Source: Dromiciops gliroides (lineage: Eukaryota; Chordata; Mammalia; Microbiotheria; Microbiotheriidae). Taken from it: 64,000 bases of DNA. This document shows, in pieces, positions 22,186 through 33,149 of the stretch. The stretch is taken from assembly GCF_019393635.1 (NCBI RefSeq), contig NC_057861.1:303077468-303141467 (forward strand). The letters are read 5' to 3'. Numbering within the stretch: position 1 is the first letter of the stretch; each line of letters starts with the position of its first letter. The translations under genes were made by a program, and so were the position numbers. Under the pieces are notes generated by a model. It worked only from the letters and a program-made list of their open reading frames with translations. It had not been told where the DNA came from and ran no database searches.

Positions 22186-22800
22186 AGAAGTATTACTTGT
22201 ATTATTTTTATTAGCTCATCAGACCTTAAACAACCTTGGGGTGTATATCTTCAAACTTAGTTCATTTATTTTAAAGCCCATGGAAAATACATTTAATGCT
22301 TCTGACCCTTAAATGAAAATGTCACCTAAGGGAGCCTCTTGAAAATCCCATTGAAAGCATCTGGTGGCTAAATGGGGCTAATTAGATTTATCAATACATA
22401 CAGGATCAGGTTTGTGGTTGTTATACTTAAGGGATCAATGGAGAAAGTACAAGAAAATTTGACAAGTATTTATAAGGCAAAAAAATTTTTGGAGGAAAAA
22501 TTGAAACTATGGAGTCTGCAGGAGAGTTGTCACAACTGCTTTTGAAAATGACTGACATCCTCTAAAACAGTCCACTGAGCAGGAAAGAAAGCTTTGAGGT
22601 GTCCATGTGGGTGCTGGTTACTAGGAGTATAGAAAGGAGAAGCTGGTAGAGGAGGCAATATTTCTTCATTTAATGGAAGCTCACATCAAAGAGGATGGAC
22701 AAAGTCATAGTCATTTCTGATGCTAATAGGATTGAAGTGGATTGAAATACCTTTTGTAGGTGATCAAGTGATTTTTATGTGTTGAGGGAGATAAGCTAAG
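22186..22800. other. Unassigned intergenic DNA, repeat-free
   Basis: No repeat or gene recognised. 22370-22440 has an ATTAGATTTATCAATACATA run that looks unlike decayed repeats and could be a conserved element. Confidence 0.3.
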
Positions 22801-22805
22801 TCTCT

Positions 22806-23228
22806 CTTTGTTTTTTTACATTTTTAATATATTTTTATTTCATTAAACATTTCCAAAATACATGTAAAAATTTTAACATTCATTTTTAAAATTTGAGTTC
22901 CAAATTCTCCCTCCTCCCCTTCTACAAATGCAAAACATTTCCATATTAGCCATATTGAAAAATACACACACACATACACACACACACACACACACCTCAA
23001 GAAAGTTAAAGAAAGTAAGTAAAAGAGTATGCTTCAATCTGTACTCAGAATCAGTTCTCTCTCTGGAGGTGGATCAGATTTTTCATCATGGGTCCTTTGG
23101 AACTATCATTACACTTGATCATCCTTAAATATTGCTTACTTTGTACAATGTTCTCCTGATTCTGATCACTTTACTTCACTTTGCATGAGTTCATATAAGC
23201 CTCCCTAGGTTTTTCTGAAACCATCTTG
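22806..23228 (-). mobile_element. L1 LINE 3' end, antisense (first)
   Basis: Starts with the antisense L1 tail (ATTTTTATTTCATTAAACAT, GAGTTCCAAATTCTCCCTCC), then 'ctctggaggtggatcagatttttcatcatg' and 'acaatgttctcctgattctg'. It contains a (CA)n run at 22964-22995. Confidence 0.75.
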
Positions 23229-23345
23229 CTTTTTCTTCCTTCCTTCTGTTCTCTTCCTTTCTTTTTCTTTCTTTCTTCCTTCCTTTCTCTTTCTTCCTTT
23301 CTCTTCCTTCCTTCCTTCCTTTTTGTCTCTCTGTCTTTCTTCCTT
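23229..23345. repeat. (TTCC)n/(CTTT)n pyrimidine tract
   Basis: About 115 bp of almost pure pyrimidine. It lies between two L1 3' ends, and could be the expanded poly(A) tail of the second L1 (antisense). Confidence 0.85.
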
Positions 23346-25165
23346 TATTTTTGTAAATAATATTTTATTTTTTCCAATTCCATGTAAAGATAGTTTTCAA
23401 TATTCATTTTTGTAATATTTTGAGTTCCAAATTTTTCTTCCTCCCTCCCTCACCCCTTTCCAAAATGGCAAGCAATCTGATATAGGTTATACATGTGCAA
23501 TCTTGTTAAATATATTCCCGTATTAGTCATATTGTGACAGAAGAAACAGAACAAATGGGAAAAAAAACTTGAAACAACCAAACTAAGTTGTTTCTCTGGA
23601 TGTGGATAGCATTTTCCATCATGAATCTTTTGGAATTGTCTTAGATCATTGCATTGCTGAGAAGAGCTGAGTCATTCACAGTTCTTCATTGTACAATGTT
23701 GCTGTTACTATGTCCAATGTTCTCCTGGTTCTGCTCATTTTACTCAACATCAGTTCATGTAAGTATTTTCAGGGTTTTTTTTTAAAAATCCTCCTGCTCA
23801 TCATTTCTAATAGCACAATAGCATTCCATTACAATCATATACCACAACTTGTTCAACTATTCCCCAACTGATAGGCATCCCCTTGATTTCTAATTCTTTG
23901 CCACTACAAAAAAAAAGGTTGTCATAAATATTTATGTAAAAATATATCCTTTCCCCTTTTTAAAATCTCATTGTGATATAGATCTAGTAATGGTATTGCT
24001 AGGTCAAAGAGTACACACAGTTTTTTTGTTTTTTGTTTTTTGTTTTTTTTGCAGGGCAATGGGGCTCAAGTGACCTGCCCAGGGTCACACAGCCAGTAAG
24101 TGTCTGAGGCCGGGTCCGAACTCAGGTCCTCCCGAATCCAAGGCCAGTGCCCCATCCACTGCGCCACCTAGCTGCCCCCAGAGTACACACAGTTTTATAG
24201 CCCCTTGGGAGTAGTTCCAAATTGTTCTCCAGAGTGGTTAGACTAGTTCACAACTCTATGAACAGTGCATTAGTGTCCCAATTGTTCCATACCCCCTCCA
24301 GCATTTGTCGTTTTTCCTTTTCTGTCATGTTAGTTGATGTGATAGATATAAGGTGGTATCAAAGAATTATTTTAATTTGCATTTCTTTAATCAATAATGA
24401 TTTAGACCATTTTCTCATGTGAACATTAATAGTTTTAATTTCTTCCGAAAACAACCTGTTCTTTTACCATTTATCACTTGGGGAATGGCTTGTATTTTTA
24501 TAAATTTTTCTCAGAAATGAGGCTTATATCAGAGAAACTTGATATAATTTTTTTTCATACTTTCTTGTTCTCCTAATTTTTGCTACATTAGTTTTATTTG
24601 TGCAAAATCTTTTTTAATTTAACACAACCACAATTACCCATTTTACATCCTGTAATCTCTCTCTTATTTGGTCATAAAGACCAAATCCATAGATCTGATG
24701 GGTTCATTTTTTCATGCTCCTCTAGTGTGCTTATGATATCACCTTTTATATCTAAATTGTTTATCCATTTTGACCTTATCTTGAAATATGGTGTGAGATG
24801 TTGGTCTATACCTAATTTCTTCCAAATTGCTTTCTAGTTTTCCCAGAAATTTTTGTCAAATGGTGAGTTCTTACCCCCAAAATTTGGATCTTTGGATTTA
24901 TCAAACACTAGATTACTATGGTAATTCATTACTATGGACTGTGTGCTTATTCTATTCCACTGATCCCACCACTCTATTTCTTAGCCAGTAACCACATTGT
25001 TTTGATGATTACCACTTTGTAATATAGTTTGAAATATGGTACTGCTAGGCTGCAATTTTTCATGTTTTTTTATTGATTCCCTTGATATCCTTGATCTTTT
25101 GTTATGAATTTTGTTATTTTTTTCTTAATCTATAAAATAATTCCTTGGTAAGATAATTACTTGGA
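23346..25165 (-). mobile_element. L1 LINE 3' UTR and ORF2 end, antisense (second)
   Basis: Follows the marsupial L1 antisense almost without a break: TTTTATTTTTTCCAATTCCA, 'gatgtggatagcattttccatcatga', 'accacaacttgttcaactattcccc', 'ggtattgctaggtcaaagag', 'ttatcacttggggaatggc', 'ccactctatttcttagccag'. A SINE at 24025-24179 interrupts it. 5' truncated, as usual for L1. Confidence 0.88.
24025..24179 (-). mobile_element. Young marsupial CORE-SINE, antisense, perfect target duplication
   Basis: Flanked by a perfect 17-bp duplication AGAGTACACACAGTTTT at 24008-24024 and 24180-24196. It keeps several CpG sites (GGCCGGGTCCGAACTC, CTGCGCCACC), so it is likely one of the younger copies here. Confidence 0.94.
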
Positions 25166-25219
25166 TATTTTTTTCCAAACATATGGGAATAGCTAACATT
25201 TTAGAAAATTTCCAGATGA

Positions 25220-25412
25220 TTTGGGAGGCAGTTCAGGGTGGTGGTTACCAGCTATGATTATTGGCAAGCCACTAAGTTCTTAAAGACTCAGTTTCCACAT
25301 CTTTAAAATGGGGATAAAAATATCTATTTCACTGGCTATTTTGAAGAATAAATGAAATAATACATTTTGAGTTCTTTGTAACCAAAAAATGCTACATGAA
25401 CCTAAATTATTA
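25220..25412 (+). mobile_element. MIR-like SINE, sense
   Basis: 'agactcagtttccacatctttaaaatggggataaaaatatc' followed by 'ctacatgaacctaaattattatt' gives the CORE end and L2-like tail. The head is poor. Confidence 0.6.
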
Positions 25413-25815
25413 TTAGACAAATAAAAAGAAATCTAAACTCATTTAAAAATAGTATTTCCTTCAGGGTGGAATTCAAATGACAAGTCCTGGATTGGGGGAC
25501 TATATAATTTCTCTACTTTCAAAAAGCATTCAGTAAAGTGTTTGGGCCAAGAACAAGAGTAAAAAGATTGCTTCCTGACCAGAGAAGCATCAGCTTCCAA
25601 CAAACTGATCCAGTTTCTCCTCAACTCATTCAAATGATTCTTTTCCTAGAAATCATCCATCTCTTTTTAGCACACTTCCTATGAGTTCGCCTTGAGCAGA
25701 AATTTGTAGGAGAATTCAATTAATTGTCTACTCATTTTCCAAATGTCAAATACAATTTAGGCTTTGAGAAGTTACCCAGAAATTTCTGAATAACATATAA
25801 GGAAATCCTAGACTC
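25413..25815. other. Unassigned intergenic DNA
   Basis: No recognised gene or repeat. Confidence 0.3.
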
Positions 25816-25819
25816 AGGA

Positions 25820-26090
25820 TCATAGAATCACAGAATTTTATATTTGGAAGAGACCTCAGTGATTAAACAGGCAAACCCAAAGCAGAAAAGAAATCTCTAT
25901 TATAACATACCCACAAGTAGTTGTAATTGTTTGGTGGCTTTCCAAATACCTCTAATGAAGGAGGAACCCCACACCTTCCAGGGTACCCATTCCACTTTGG
26001 ATAACTCTAAGTATTAAAAGGATTTTACTGATATCTAACCTACATTTCCCTCTTTTCAACTTCCATATAATACTTCTGATATTGTTCTCA
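25820..26090 (-). mobile_element. L3/CR1 LINE 3' region, antisense
   Basis: 'ggatcatagaatcacagaattt', 'ttggaagagacctcagtg', 'cattccactttggataactct' and 'gatatctaacctacatttccctc' follow the antisense L3 3' end. Confidence 0.7.
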
Positions 26091-26475
26091 TACTACTGAA
26101 AATGGCTGCAAGATGGTTAATGTATTATGTAGATATAGATATATAACCTAACTTTAAAAAGCAGTATTGCTGTTAGCTTTACCTGTACATTAATCAGTTG
26201 TTTAGAAATGAAGAAGTAGAGGAACAATGGAAGGGACCAGGAAATTAGCACCAGATTTCCTAAAATCTTGCAGGTCAGAAGGATGCCATCCCTGGTAGAT
26301 AAATAAGAGTTGACTAACCCAAAACAAACCTAGGTTTTTGTTTGTTTGTTTTGTTTTTTGCTTATTTGCCAATTTGACTTATTCATGTCTTTCCTCTCAT
26401 TATAGGGTGTGATATAATTCAATCACCACATATATGCAGTACACCTATAGGCTTGCACAATGCATAATATGGATA
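26091..26475. other. Unassigned intergenic DNA
   Basis: AT-rich, no recognised element, apart from a (GTTT)n run near 26336-26356. Confidence 0.3.
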
Positions 26476-26477
26476 GA

Positions 26478-26832
26478 CCTGTAGTCAGGAAGACCTGCCT
26501 TAGTTCAAATTCTGCCTCTGGGGGGCAGCTAAGTGGTGCAGTGGATAAAGCACTAGCCCTGGATTCAGGAAGACCTGGGTTCAAATCCAGCCTCAGACAC
26601 TTGACAGTTACTAGATGTTTGAACCTGGGCAAGTCACTTAACCCTCATTGCCCTGAAAAAATAACCTGCCTCTGACATTGATTAGCTATTTACCCATGGC
26701 CAAATCTCTCAAATTCTTGTGGCTCAGTTCCCTAATCTTTAAAATAGAAATAATAAAACACCTACTTCACAAGTTTATTGTGAGGGTCAAATGAGACAAA
26801 TGTGTAAAAGTTCTTTGCAAACCTTGAAAGGA
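26478..26832 (+). mobile_element. MIR/THER-type SINE, sense, split by a younger SINE
   Basis: 'gtcaggaagacctgccttagttcaaattctgcctctg' runs into the SINE, then continues 'acattgattagctatttacc' and 'cacaagtttattgtgagggtcaaatgag' to 'tttgcaaaccttgaaagg'. Confidence 0.75.
26521..26665 (+). mobile_element. Marsupial CORE-SINE, sense
   Basis: GGGGGCAGCTAAGTGGTGCAG head, CCTCATTGCCCTGAAAAAA tail. Flanked by CTGCCTCTG at 26512-26520 and 26666-26674. Confidence 0.92.
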
Positions 26833-26889
26833 ATATGGGTGTGCCATTTGTTGGGGCATCTATGATCAATACACAGTTCTTGTGTCTCC

Positions 26890-27345
26890 TAGAGCCAGTG
26901 TGGTGTAAAAAGATAAAACCTCAGCAGATTTTGTTTGCTACTGTTTAGTCATTTCAGTCATGAAAATGACCCTTTATGACCCCATTTGGGGTTTTCTTGG
27001 TAAAGATACTGGAGTGGTTTACCATGTTCTTCTCCAGCCCATTTTACAGATGAGGAAACTGAGGTCAACAGGGTTAAGTGATTTAACCAGGGTCCCACAG
27101 CTAGTAAGTGTCTGAGAACAGATTTGAACTCAGGAAAATTAGTCTTCCTGACTCCAAGCCTGGCACTCTGCCTCTAGCAGATAGAACCCAGTAAGACTTG
27201 AATTCAAATCTACTTCTTATGCCTACTGAGTTATCTTTGGAAAGTCATTTAACTTCCCTGGGCTTCAGTTTCCTCATTTATAAAAAAGGAGTTTAGACTC
27301 AGTGACCTTTGACATATCTTCCAATCCTAAATCTATGATCTAAAG
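26890..27345 (+). mobile_element. MIR-like SINE, sense, split by a MAR1 SINE
   Basis: Left part 26890-26930 and right part 27180-27345 ('gaattcaaatctacttcttatgcctac', 'ttcagtttcctcatttataaaa', 'ttccaatcctaaatctatgatc'). The break holds the MAR1. Confidence 0.6.
26931..27177 (-). mobile_element. MAR1-type SINE, antisense
   Basis: RTE-like tail ('tttatgaccccatttggggttttcttggtaaagatactgg') then CORE body and head. Flanks share AGCAGAT (about 26922-26928 and 27177-27183). Confidence 0.88.
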
Positions 27346-27414
27346 ATATATGGGGAGAATACAGAACAAGCCTGGAGGTGATCTCTGACATCAAGGTACC
27401 GATAATATTGATAA

Positions 27415-27645
27415 TAATAATGCACAATTCCAGAGCATCTTTTTAAAGTTTACAAAATATTTTCTTCAGAATAGACCTATGAGTTAAATAGTGTAGATAT
27501 TAATATCCCCACTTGAGGGCTGTGGAAACTGGGGTTCAGAAAGGTAAGTAGTTTGCCAAAGGTCGTTCAGCTAATAAAGATAAGTCAGAATTGGAACCCA
27601 CGTCTTCTTACTTTAAATCCAACAGTCTTCCCACTGTACCTCATT
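27415..27645 (-). mobile_element. MIR-like SINE, antisense
   Basis: 'tttaaagtttacaaaatattttc', 'atccccacttgagggctgtggaaactg', 'agtagtttgccaaaggtc', 'gtcagaattggaacccacgtc' and 'cttcccactgtacctcattgc' are the antisense MIR order. Confidence 0.7.
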
Positions 27646-28290
27646 GCTTCTGTCACTCCTGTGTGATTGGTCTGTCTGGGTTTTCAGAATTTGGTTACAC
27701 AAAGTATTTCCCCTTGTCTCAGACCACAAGTAAAGGCATTTTTCAAACTTTCTTTAAAAACCTACCAAAAGTCCTCCCACATGTAAGAAATGAGATTTAT
27801 TTAGCATGTTAATTTGTACCATATATAGAGAAAGATTTGAGCCAATTATATCTAATCCAAACCATATTTATCGATGTATGTATATAAGCACAGAGCTGTA
27901 GAATGTGTGTACAATTCATGTAATAGCTGTCTTTTCATCAGAAGTTATAGACATTATTGTTCCTGGCACCGATGTGTGCACACCCAAATCCTAGTATACT
28001 AATGTTCCAAGATCAAGTTACTAATTCAGCATATGCCTGAAAACTTTCTAATCATGTGCATCATTCAAAACCACTTTTTTAAAAGGTACACAATAAAAAG
28101 AAGATATCTCTGGGAAGACTGTCAAGGCCATGTCACTTGAAAAAGTCCCATTAATCATTAAATCCTTCCTGTACTATCAATCCCATCTTACAGATAGAGT
28201 AAGAGATAACATCCACAGTGCCAAATTTAGCTCTAGCCTAAGTAGTAAGATATAAGAGAAGTCATAGACATTAGGAATGCAACAGACCTT
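27646..28290. other. Unassigned intergenic DNA
   Basis: Mostly AT-rich unique-looking DNA. 28150-28280 has weak antisense MIR-like phrases. Confidence 0.3.
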
Positions 28291-28305
28291 AAAAGGATGA
28301 TTAGT

Positions 28306-28469
28306 GGGGCAGCTAGGTGGCACAGTGGATAGAGCACTGGCCCTGGAGTCAGGAGTACCTGAGTTCAAATCCGGCCTCAGACGCTTGACACTTACTAGCT
28401 GTGTGACCCTGGGCAAGTCACTTAACCTCAATTGCCTCACCAAAAAACCCCACAAAAAAAAAACAAACA
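28306..28469 (+). mobile_element. Marsupial CORE-SINE, sense, perfect target duplication
   Basis: GGGGCAGCTAGGTGGCACAG head and a long A-rich tail with C interruptions. Flanked by a perfect 15-bp duplication AAAAGGATGATTAGT at 28291-28305 and 28470-28484. Confidence 0.94.
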
Positions 28470-28484
28470 AAAAGGATGATTAGT

Positions 28485-29315
28485 TTCAACCTTCTGGAGA
28501 CAAATCTACTACTTCACAGTTTTGACTTGGGCAGCCCTGGAGGGTAAGAATGGCTAGCTTGGCAGATAGGTAAATCTCCTTCCCCAAATAAGGGGCCAGC
28601 AGGTTACAGGACTCCCTGTCTGTGGGGCCCAGGGAGAGGCAAGACTGTGATAGAATTGGTATCCTAGGATTGGTCTTCTTAGCACTAATAGGATAGACAA
28701 AGTTCACAACTGTCATCCCATCAAGATAAATGTCTCTAGTGCTTCCTCCCAGACAATCTGATTTCAATTAGACTAATTAGAAAATAAGTAAAGAGGAATT
28801 ACATTGCTTCACTTTTTGCAAGTCAACTCCCCCCACCAAAAGCAAAAAACAAAAAAACAAAAAAGGCCATTCTTTCTAAGGAAATTCAATATCCTAGTTT
28901 CTGGATTTTGAAACTCCCTCCCTTATCCCTCCAAAGGAGAAGTTTAAAGTGTCACATTATTTTGCAAAAAAAAAAAAAAAGAAAGAAAGAAAGAAAAGAA
29001 AAGAAGAAGAAAAATATCAGTGGGCCCTTTCCCCAAAGTTTAAGTGTCTCTATGTTAATGAAAACTCATCTCTAGTTTTCTTTTTCCCTAGAGAAACAGG
29101 AGGATGCCAGGAATTTGGCAGGAAACACATTCAATCATTAAGTGAGGTCAAAATTTCCTTTAATTCCACCAGCATTCAAGGAAAACACAAGAGATCCCAT
29201 AGCTTTGTCTTCTGCTACAAAGAAACTGATTTGTTAGGTATTTCTGTAGTATGGGGAAAATGCTCAAGGACCAGTTTGTTTCAGGCTTACCATTCAGGAA
29301 TTTCATAGGTGAAAT
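28485..29315. other. Unassigned intergenic DNA with a poly(A)/(GAAA)n tract
   Basis: No recognised gene. A purine tract at about 28966-29012 runs from an A run to GAAA repeats, and opens a 119-codon frame of low complexity that is not a gene. Confidence 0.35.
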
Positions 29316-29319
29316 TTAT

Positions 29320-29712
29320 ACACTGCTTTTAAAGATTGCAAAACACTTTAATATACATTATCTCTTAAGAGATTCACAATAAGCCTGTGAGGCAAATAAG
29401 ATAGATCTTGCTGCCCCCATTTTGCAGATAAAGAAACTGAGGGGTGCAGCTAGGTGGAGCAGTGGATAAAGCACTGGTCTTGGATTCAGGAGGACCTGAG
29501 TACAAATCTGGCCTCAGACACTTGACACTTACTAGCTGTGTGACCCTGGGCAGGTCACTTAACCCTCATTGCCCCCACAAAACAAAAGAAACTGATGCCC
29601 AGAGTGATTTTTGTGACTTGCCCAAGGTCACAAAGCTAATGTGTCAAATACAGGATCTAAACTCTAGTCTTTCTCACTCCAAGCCGAAGACTCTCCCTGC
29701 CACGCCATGTTT
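29320..29712 (-). mobile_element. MIR-like SINE, antisense, split by a younger SINE
   Basis: 'cactgcttttaaagattgcaaaacactttaatatacatta', 'acaataagcctgtgaggcaaataag', 'ccccattttgcagataaagaaactgag', then after the SINE 'tgatgcccagagtgatt', 'gacttgcccaaggtcacaaagc'. Confidence 0.78.
29441..29584 (+). mobile_element. Marsupial CORE-SINE, sense
   Basis: Head GGGGTGCAGCTAGGTGGAGC. Flanked by a perfect 11-bp duplication AAAGAAACTGA at 29430-29440 and 29585-29595. Confidence 0.93.
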
Positions 29713-29960
29713 ACAGGAGAAATGAAGACCGTATCTTCATTATTATAGGCAAAATACAAATATTGAAAATTATCTTTCTATAAGCTATATGAACCTTGAG
29801 ATTATTCTGGGCCAAGTCTTGAAAATCCATATATGATTCCAGAAAACAACAGAGGGTAATAAGAAGAAATAAACATCATCAAGCACCTACCTTGTGCCAG
29901 GGGTTGTGCTAATCACTTGAAAAATATCATATTATGTATTCCTTACAAGAACCTTAGCAG

Positions 29961-30100
29961 TGTGAGAGTTGGAATAACACCCCCTGCTGGGGGAATATTT
30001 TGTGAGCTCTGTCCTGAGGACAAGCCATGTGGCCTTATCATCAGGAAGTGACATTTGCTCGTGGGTACTATTGATCAAAGCTACCTGCCAATTAGCTTGG

Positions 30101-30167
<67 letters not shown>

Positions 30168-30442
30168 GACAGCCCTGTTTCCGTTTTTCATGGGAAGCTT
30201 CTAGGACGAAGAAGGGTCAAGGGTCTCTCCCTTTGGCTGGTGCCTCATGTGGAGTGAAGCAGAGACGCCAGCTCCCTTAGATAGATAGATGAAGGCACCT
30301 TGGCCTCTTTCTCTCTTCTCACCAAATTCTCATGCTTCTTAATAAATGCTTAAAAGTCTACACTCTTGCTAAAGCTTCTAATTTACTGGCAACCACTCAT
30401 TAGATTTTTAGACAGTCTAGCTAGAATTTTAGCCACCTTACA
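29961..30442 (+). mobile_element. Solo LTR of an endogenous retrovirus, same family as 7061-7432, fossil
   Basis: Starts TGTGAGAGTT, ends CCACCTTACA, with AATAAA near 30340. Its 3' half (from the TAGATAGATGAA stretch through CTTGCTAAAGCTT to TAGCTAGAATTTTAG) closely follows the LTR at 7061-7432. A long (GT)n has grown inside it. Short flanks are GCAG and GTAG. No internal region attached. Confidence 0.78.
30103..30164. repeat. (GT)31 microsatellite inside the LTR
   Basis: Uninterrupted GT dinucleotides. The related LTR at 7061 has no such run at the matching place, so the expansion followed insertion or marks a subfamily. Likely to be length-variable in the population. Confidence 0.96.
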
Positions 30443-30614
30443 GTAGATAGGTTCTATTATTACTATCACCATTAACAGTTGAGGAACCTGAGGTTAAGTG
30501 ACTTGTCCAGGATCATGCAGCTAGTAAGTGTCTGAGACTGAATTTGAACTCAGGCCTATTCTAAATCCAGGTTCAGCACTCTATCCATTTCACCACCTAG
30601 CTTCCTCTAAATGC

Positions 30615-30790
30615 AAACAACTTGGGAATCAAAAGCCACTTTCTATTACTGACTTTGCCAGTAGCCAACTTCATGAACTTGGGTGGACCAGTGAACCTCT
30701 TAGGACCTAAATTTCATCATCTGTAAATGAAAAAGCTGGACTAGATGATCCCTAAAGTCCAGCCTGGTTTTGACATCTTATGAGCCTGTG
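30615..30790 (+). mobile_element. MIR-like SINE, sense, 3' part
   Basis: 'aatttcatcatctgtaaatgaaaaagctggactagatgatcc' and 'cctaaagtccagcctggttt' give a MIR3-like end. Confidence 0.55.
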
Positions 30791-30999
30791 AAACCACCAA
30801 AATTAAAACTGGAGGCCTAGTTTTAAGTCATTGTACTTTGTCCAAGTTTCTTAACTGAGAGACAATAGGAATACTTCGAGAGGACAAACCCCTTCTTAAG
30901 TGCTGGTAGTTGACACAGAGTTATGGTGCCTGTATTTGTATAAAGGATGTGTTTCAAACTGAATAGTTATTCCTGGAAAAGACAAAGGCTCCTAACTGT

Positions 31000-31245
31000 T
31001 TTTGCTTCCCCTTTGCAGATGAACCTGTGATTCCATCTGTGCTCTTCTGAGAGGTGTTCCAAATTCCACACAGAATAGCCGCTGTAACACAGACCCATCA
31101 CTTCATGGGTTTATGAGCTGTTTGATAACAATTACTTGTTATTGTGATTTTTATTTAGCACTGGGCTTGAGAATCAAAGGCTATTATTGAAGTGGGAAAT
31201 TTTCAATAACGGCATTATGCAGACAGAGGCAGGGAAAATATGTCC
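31000..31245. promoter_or_regulatory. Candidate conserved non-coding element with paired SOX-type sites
   Basis: Repeat-free block with balanced composition. It holds ACAAT (31128-31132) facing ATTGT (31141-31145), an inverted pair of SOX-like cores around TACTTGTT, plus CAAAGGCTATTATTG at about 31178-31192. About 8 kb upstream of RAX. Function is inferred from motif density only. Confidence 0.35.
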
Positions 31246-31820
31246 TTGCTACCATGAATGATCTGTTTTGTGGGGAGGGTCACACAGAGCAGCAAACTAG
31301 TCCATGAACTACTTTCTATTTTGTTTAGTGAATCATATACTATATGTCAGAGAACTGGTATATATACAAATATATTTTCTTTTTTTCTCATTTATAGGAT
31401 CTTCAAAGAATCCCTGACATGATCCATTTGAGTGCTCCTTCTCCTGGGGAATACTGCAACCAAAACATATGTTCTCATCTTGTATGATTTTTGTCCATTT
31501 CATTCCATAAGTCCATCATAAAGGATCCACCCTAGATGAAAGAAGTTATTAATAAAACATTTGGCAGATCCAAGTGCAGCATTGAGGATATCCATCCCTC
31601 GCTCTCTTTACATTAGCAATTCACCTATTTTCTAGTCATACATGTCCTTGATCACATCTTTTACAGTCTTTCTTCCATGTAAGTCACTGGTGATATTATG
31701 CTATAGCCTATTTACATTCATAACACATTTTTCCATTATACTTTGAGAGTCAATTGTAATTATGACTTATCTGACATCATGGAAGCCCATGATTCTTAGA
31801 CATGTGAGAATAATGGTGTT
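31246..31820. other. Unassigned intergenic DNA
   Basis: No recognised gene or repeat. Confidence 0.3.
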
Positions 31821-31834
31821 TAAAAAAGGTGGTC

Positions 31835-31978
31835 GGGCAGCTAGGTGGCACAGTAGATAGAGCACCGGCCCTGGAGTCAGGAGTACCTGAGTTCAAATCC
31901 GGCCTCAGACGCTTAACACTTACTAGCTGTGTGACCCTGGGCAAGTCACTTAACCCTAATTGCCTCACTTAAAAAAAA
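31835..31978 (+). mobile_element. Marsupial CORE-SINE, sense, perfect target duplication
   Basis: Flanked by a perfect 13-bp duplication AAAAAAGGTGGTC at 31822-31834 and about 31979-31991. Confidence 0.92.
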
Positions 31979-31991
31979 AAAAAAGGTGGTC

Positions 31992-32580
31992 TCAGGGTGG
32001 AGGGGGCAGGGATCATTGAGACTAATGTGCAATTTTCCCAAGAGTATTCCAGCATTTGGGACAAGATGAAGAAAACTACCCACAATTATCCACCAAGGCA
32101 AATGCTACAGAGGGAAGCAGGTGTGAGACAGAAGAAAAATATCAATAGAAGGGATAAGTAATTCACATCAGGCAAGATCCAAGAAAGAGGGCAGTATCTA
32201 TATACATGGTCTCAGATGTCTATATACAAACATGCAGAGTAAAGAATAATAAACAAAATGGACTATAGGTTTTGAAGTAAGGAGGTAAATACTTGACAGG
32301 ATATAACCATCTCATGGTTTGACTGGCTGGCAGAGTATATACCTTAATTAAAATGAACAGACTAATACAAAAGGGCTGTATTACAGAATAGGGTATAAAA
32401 ACACAATCATCATGTTAGAAAATCCCAAAGTCCAAGAGAGAGAAGCACAGTGTAGAATATTTGTGTGAGGATGAATGGAGAAACAGAAGCAAAATCAGGA
32501 GACAGTAGGTTACCTTGCTAGTACAATGCAGGCACACATCTGGTGCTTAATAAATGCTTTCTGACTATTCTAAGAAACAA
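31992..32580. other. Unassigned intergenic DNA
   Basis: No recognised repeat except a possible L2 tail at 32530-32570 (GGTGCTTAATAAATGCTTTC). Confidence 0.3.
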
Positions 32581-32584
32581 TATA

Positions 32585-32772
32585 GTCCAATCATGGCATA
32601 TACAGTTTGGGTCTGGAGTCAGGAAACTTGCCTCAGGTTATTATTATTAGCCATGTGATCCCAGGCAAATCACATAACTTCTGAACCTCAACTTCCTCAA
32701 CTGGAAAAGTGGGAAAATAATAGCATACTTCCCAAGAAGGTTTTTGTGAGGATCAGATGAAATCACAGACAG
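32585..32772 (+). mobile_element. MIR-like SINE, sense
   Basis: 'ttgggtctggagtcaggaaac', 'agccatgtgatcccaggcaaatcac', 'acttcctcaactggaaaag' and 'tttttgtgaggatcagatgaaatc' follow MIR order. Confidence 0.7.
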
Positions 32773-32937
32773 AATGCTGGTGGTAATACACTAGAGACAA
32801 AAGAAATGGAAACAAATCACAGAACTTCTATATGCAGTATTGTTAGGAGTCTTTACCCAGACTGTCCCTCTGAGAAAATAAAGCAGATGATGGCTTGAAT
32901 TAATAATTAAATTCTTTTAAAAAAAAGTAGAAGGTGT

Positions 32938-33130
32938 GGGGGGGCAGCTAGGTGACACAGTGGATAAAGCACCCCCTCCCATACAGGAGGACCTGAGTTC
33001 AAATCAGACCTCAGACACTTGACACCTACTAGCTGTGCGAACCTGGGCAAGTTACTTAACTCTCATTGCCCCACAAAACTAACTAATTAACTAACTAACT
33101 AAATAGATAAATGAATGAATAAATAAATAA
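32938..33130 (+). mobile_element. Marsupial CORE-SINE, sense, with a tetranucleotide tail
   Basis: GGGGCAGCTAGGTGACACAG head and body. The tail is not pure A but (TAAC)n then (TAAA/TGAA)n to about 33130. TAGAAGG flanks both sides. Confidence 0.88.
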
Positions 33131-33149
33131 AATAGAAGGGGCAATGAAG

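Larger units (their letters stand above)
29875..30606 (-). mobile_element. L2/MIR-type repeat, antisense, split by a solo LTR
   Basis: Left part 29875-29960 ('catcaagcacctaccttgtgccagg', 'ccttacaagaaccttagcag') and right part 30443-30606 ('taggttctattattactatcacc', 'gttaagtgacttgtccagg', 'ttgaactcaggcc', 'ccacctagcttcc') are one repeat interrupted by the LTR. Confidence 0.7.
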
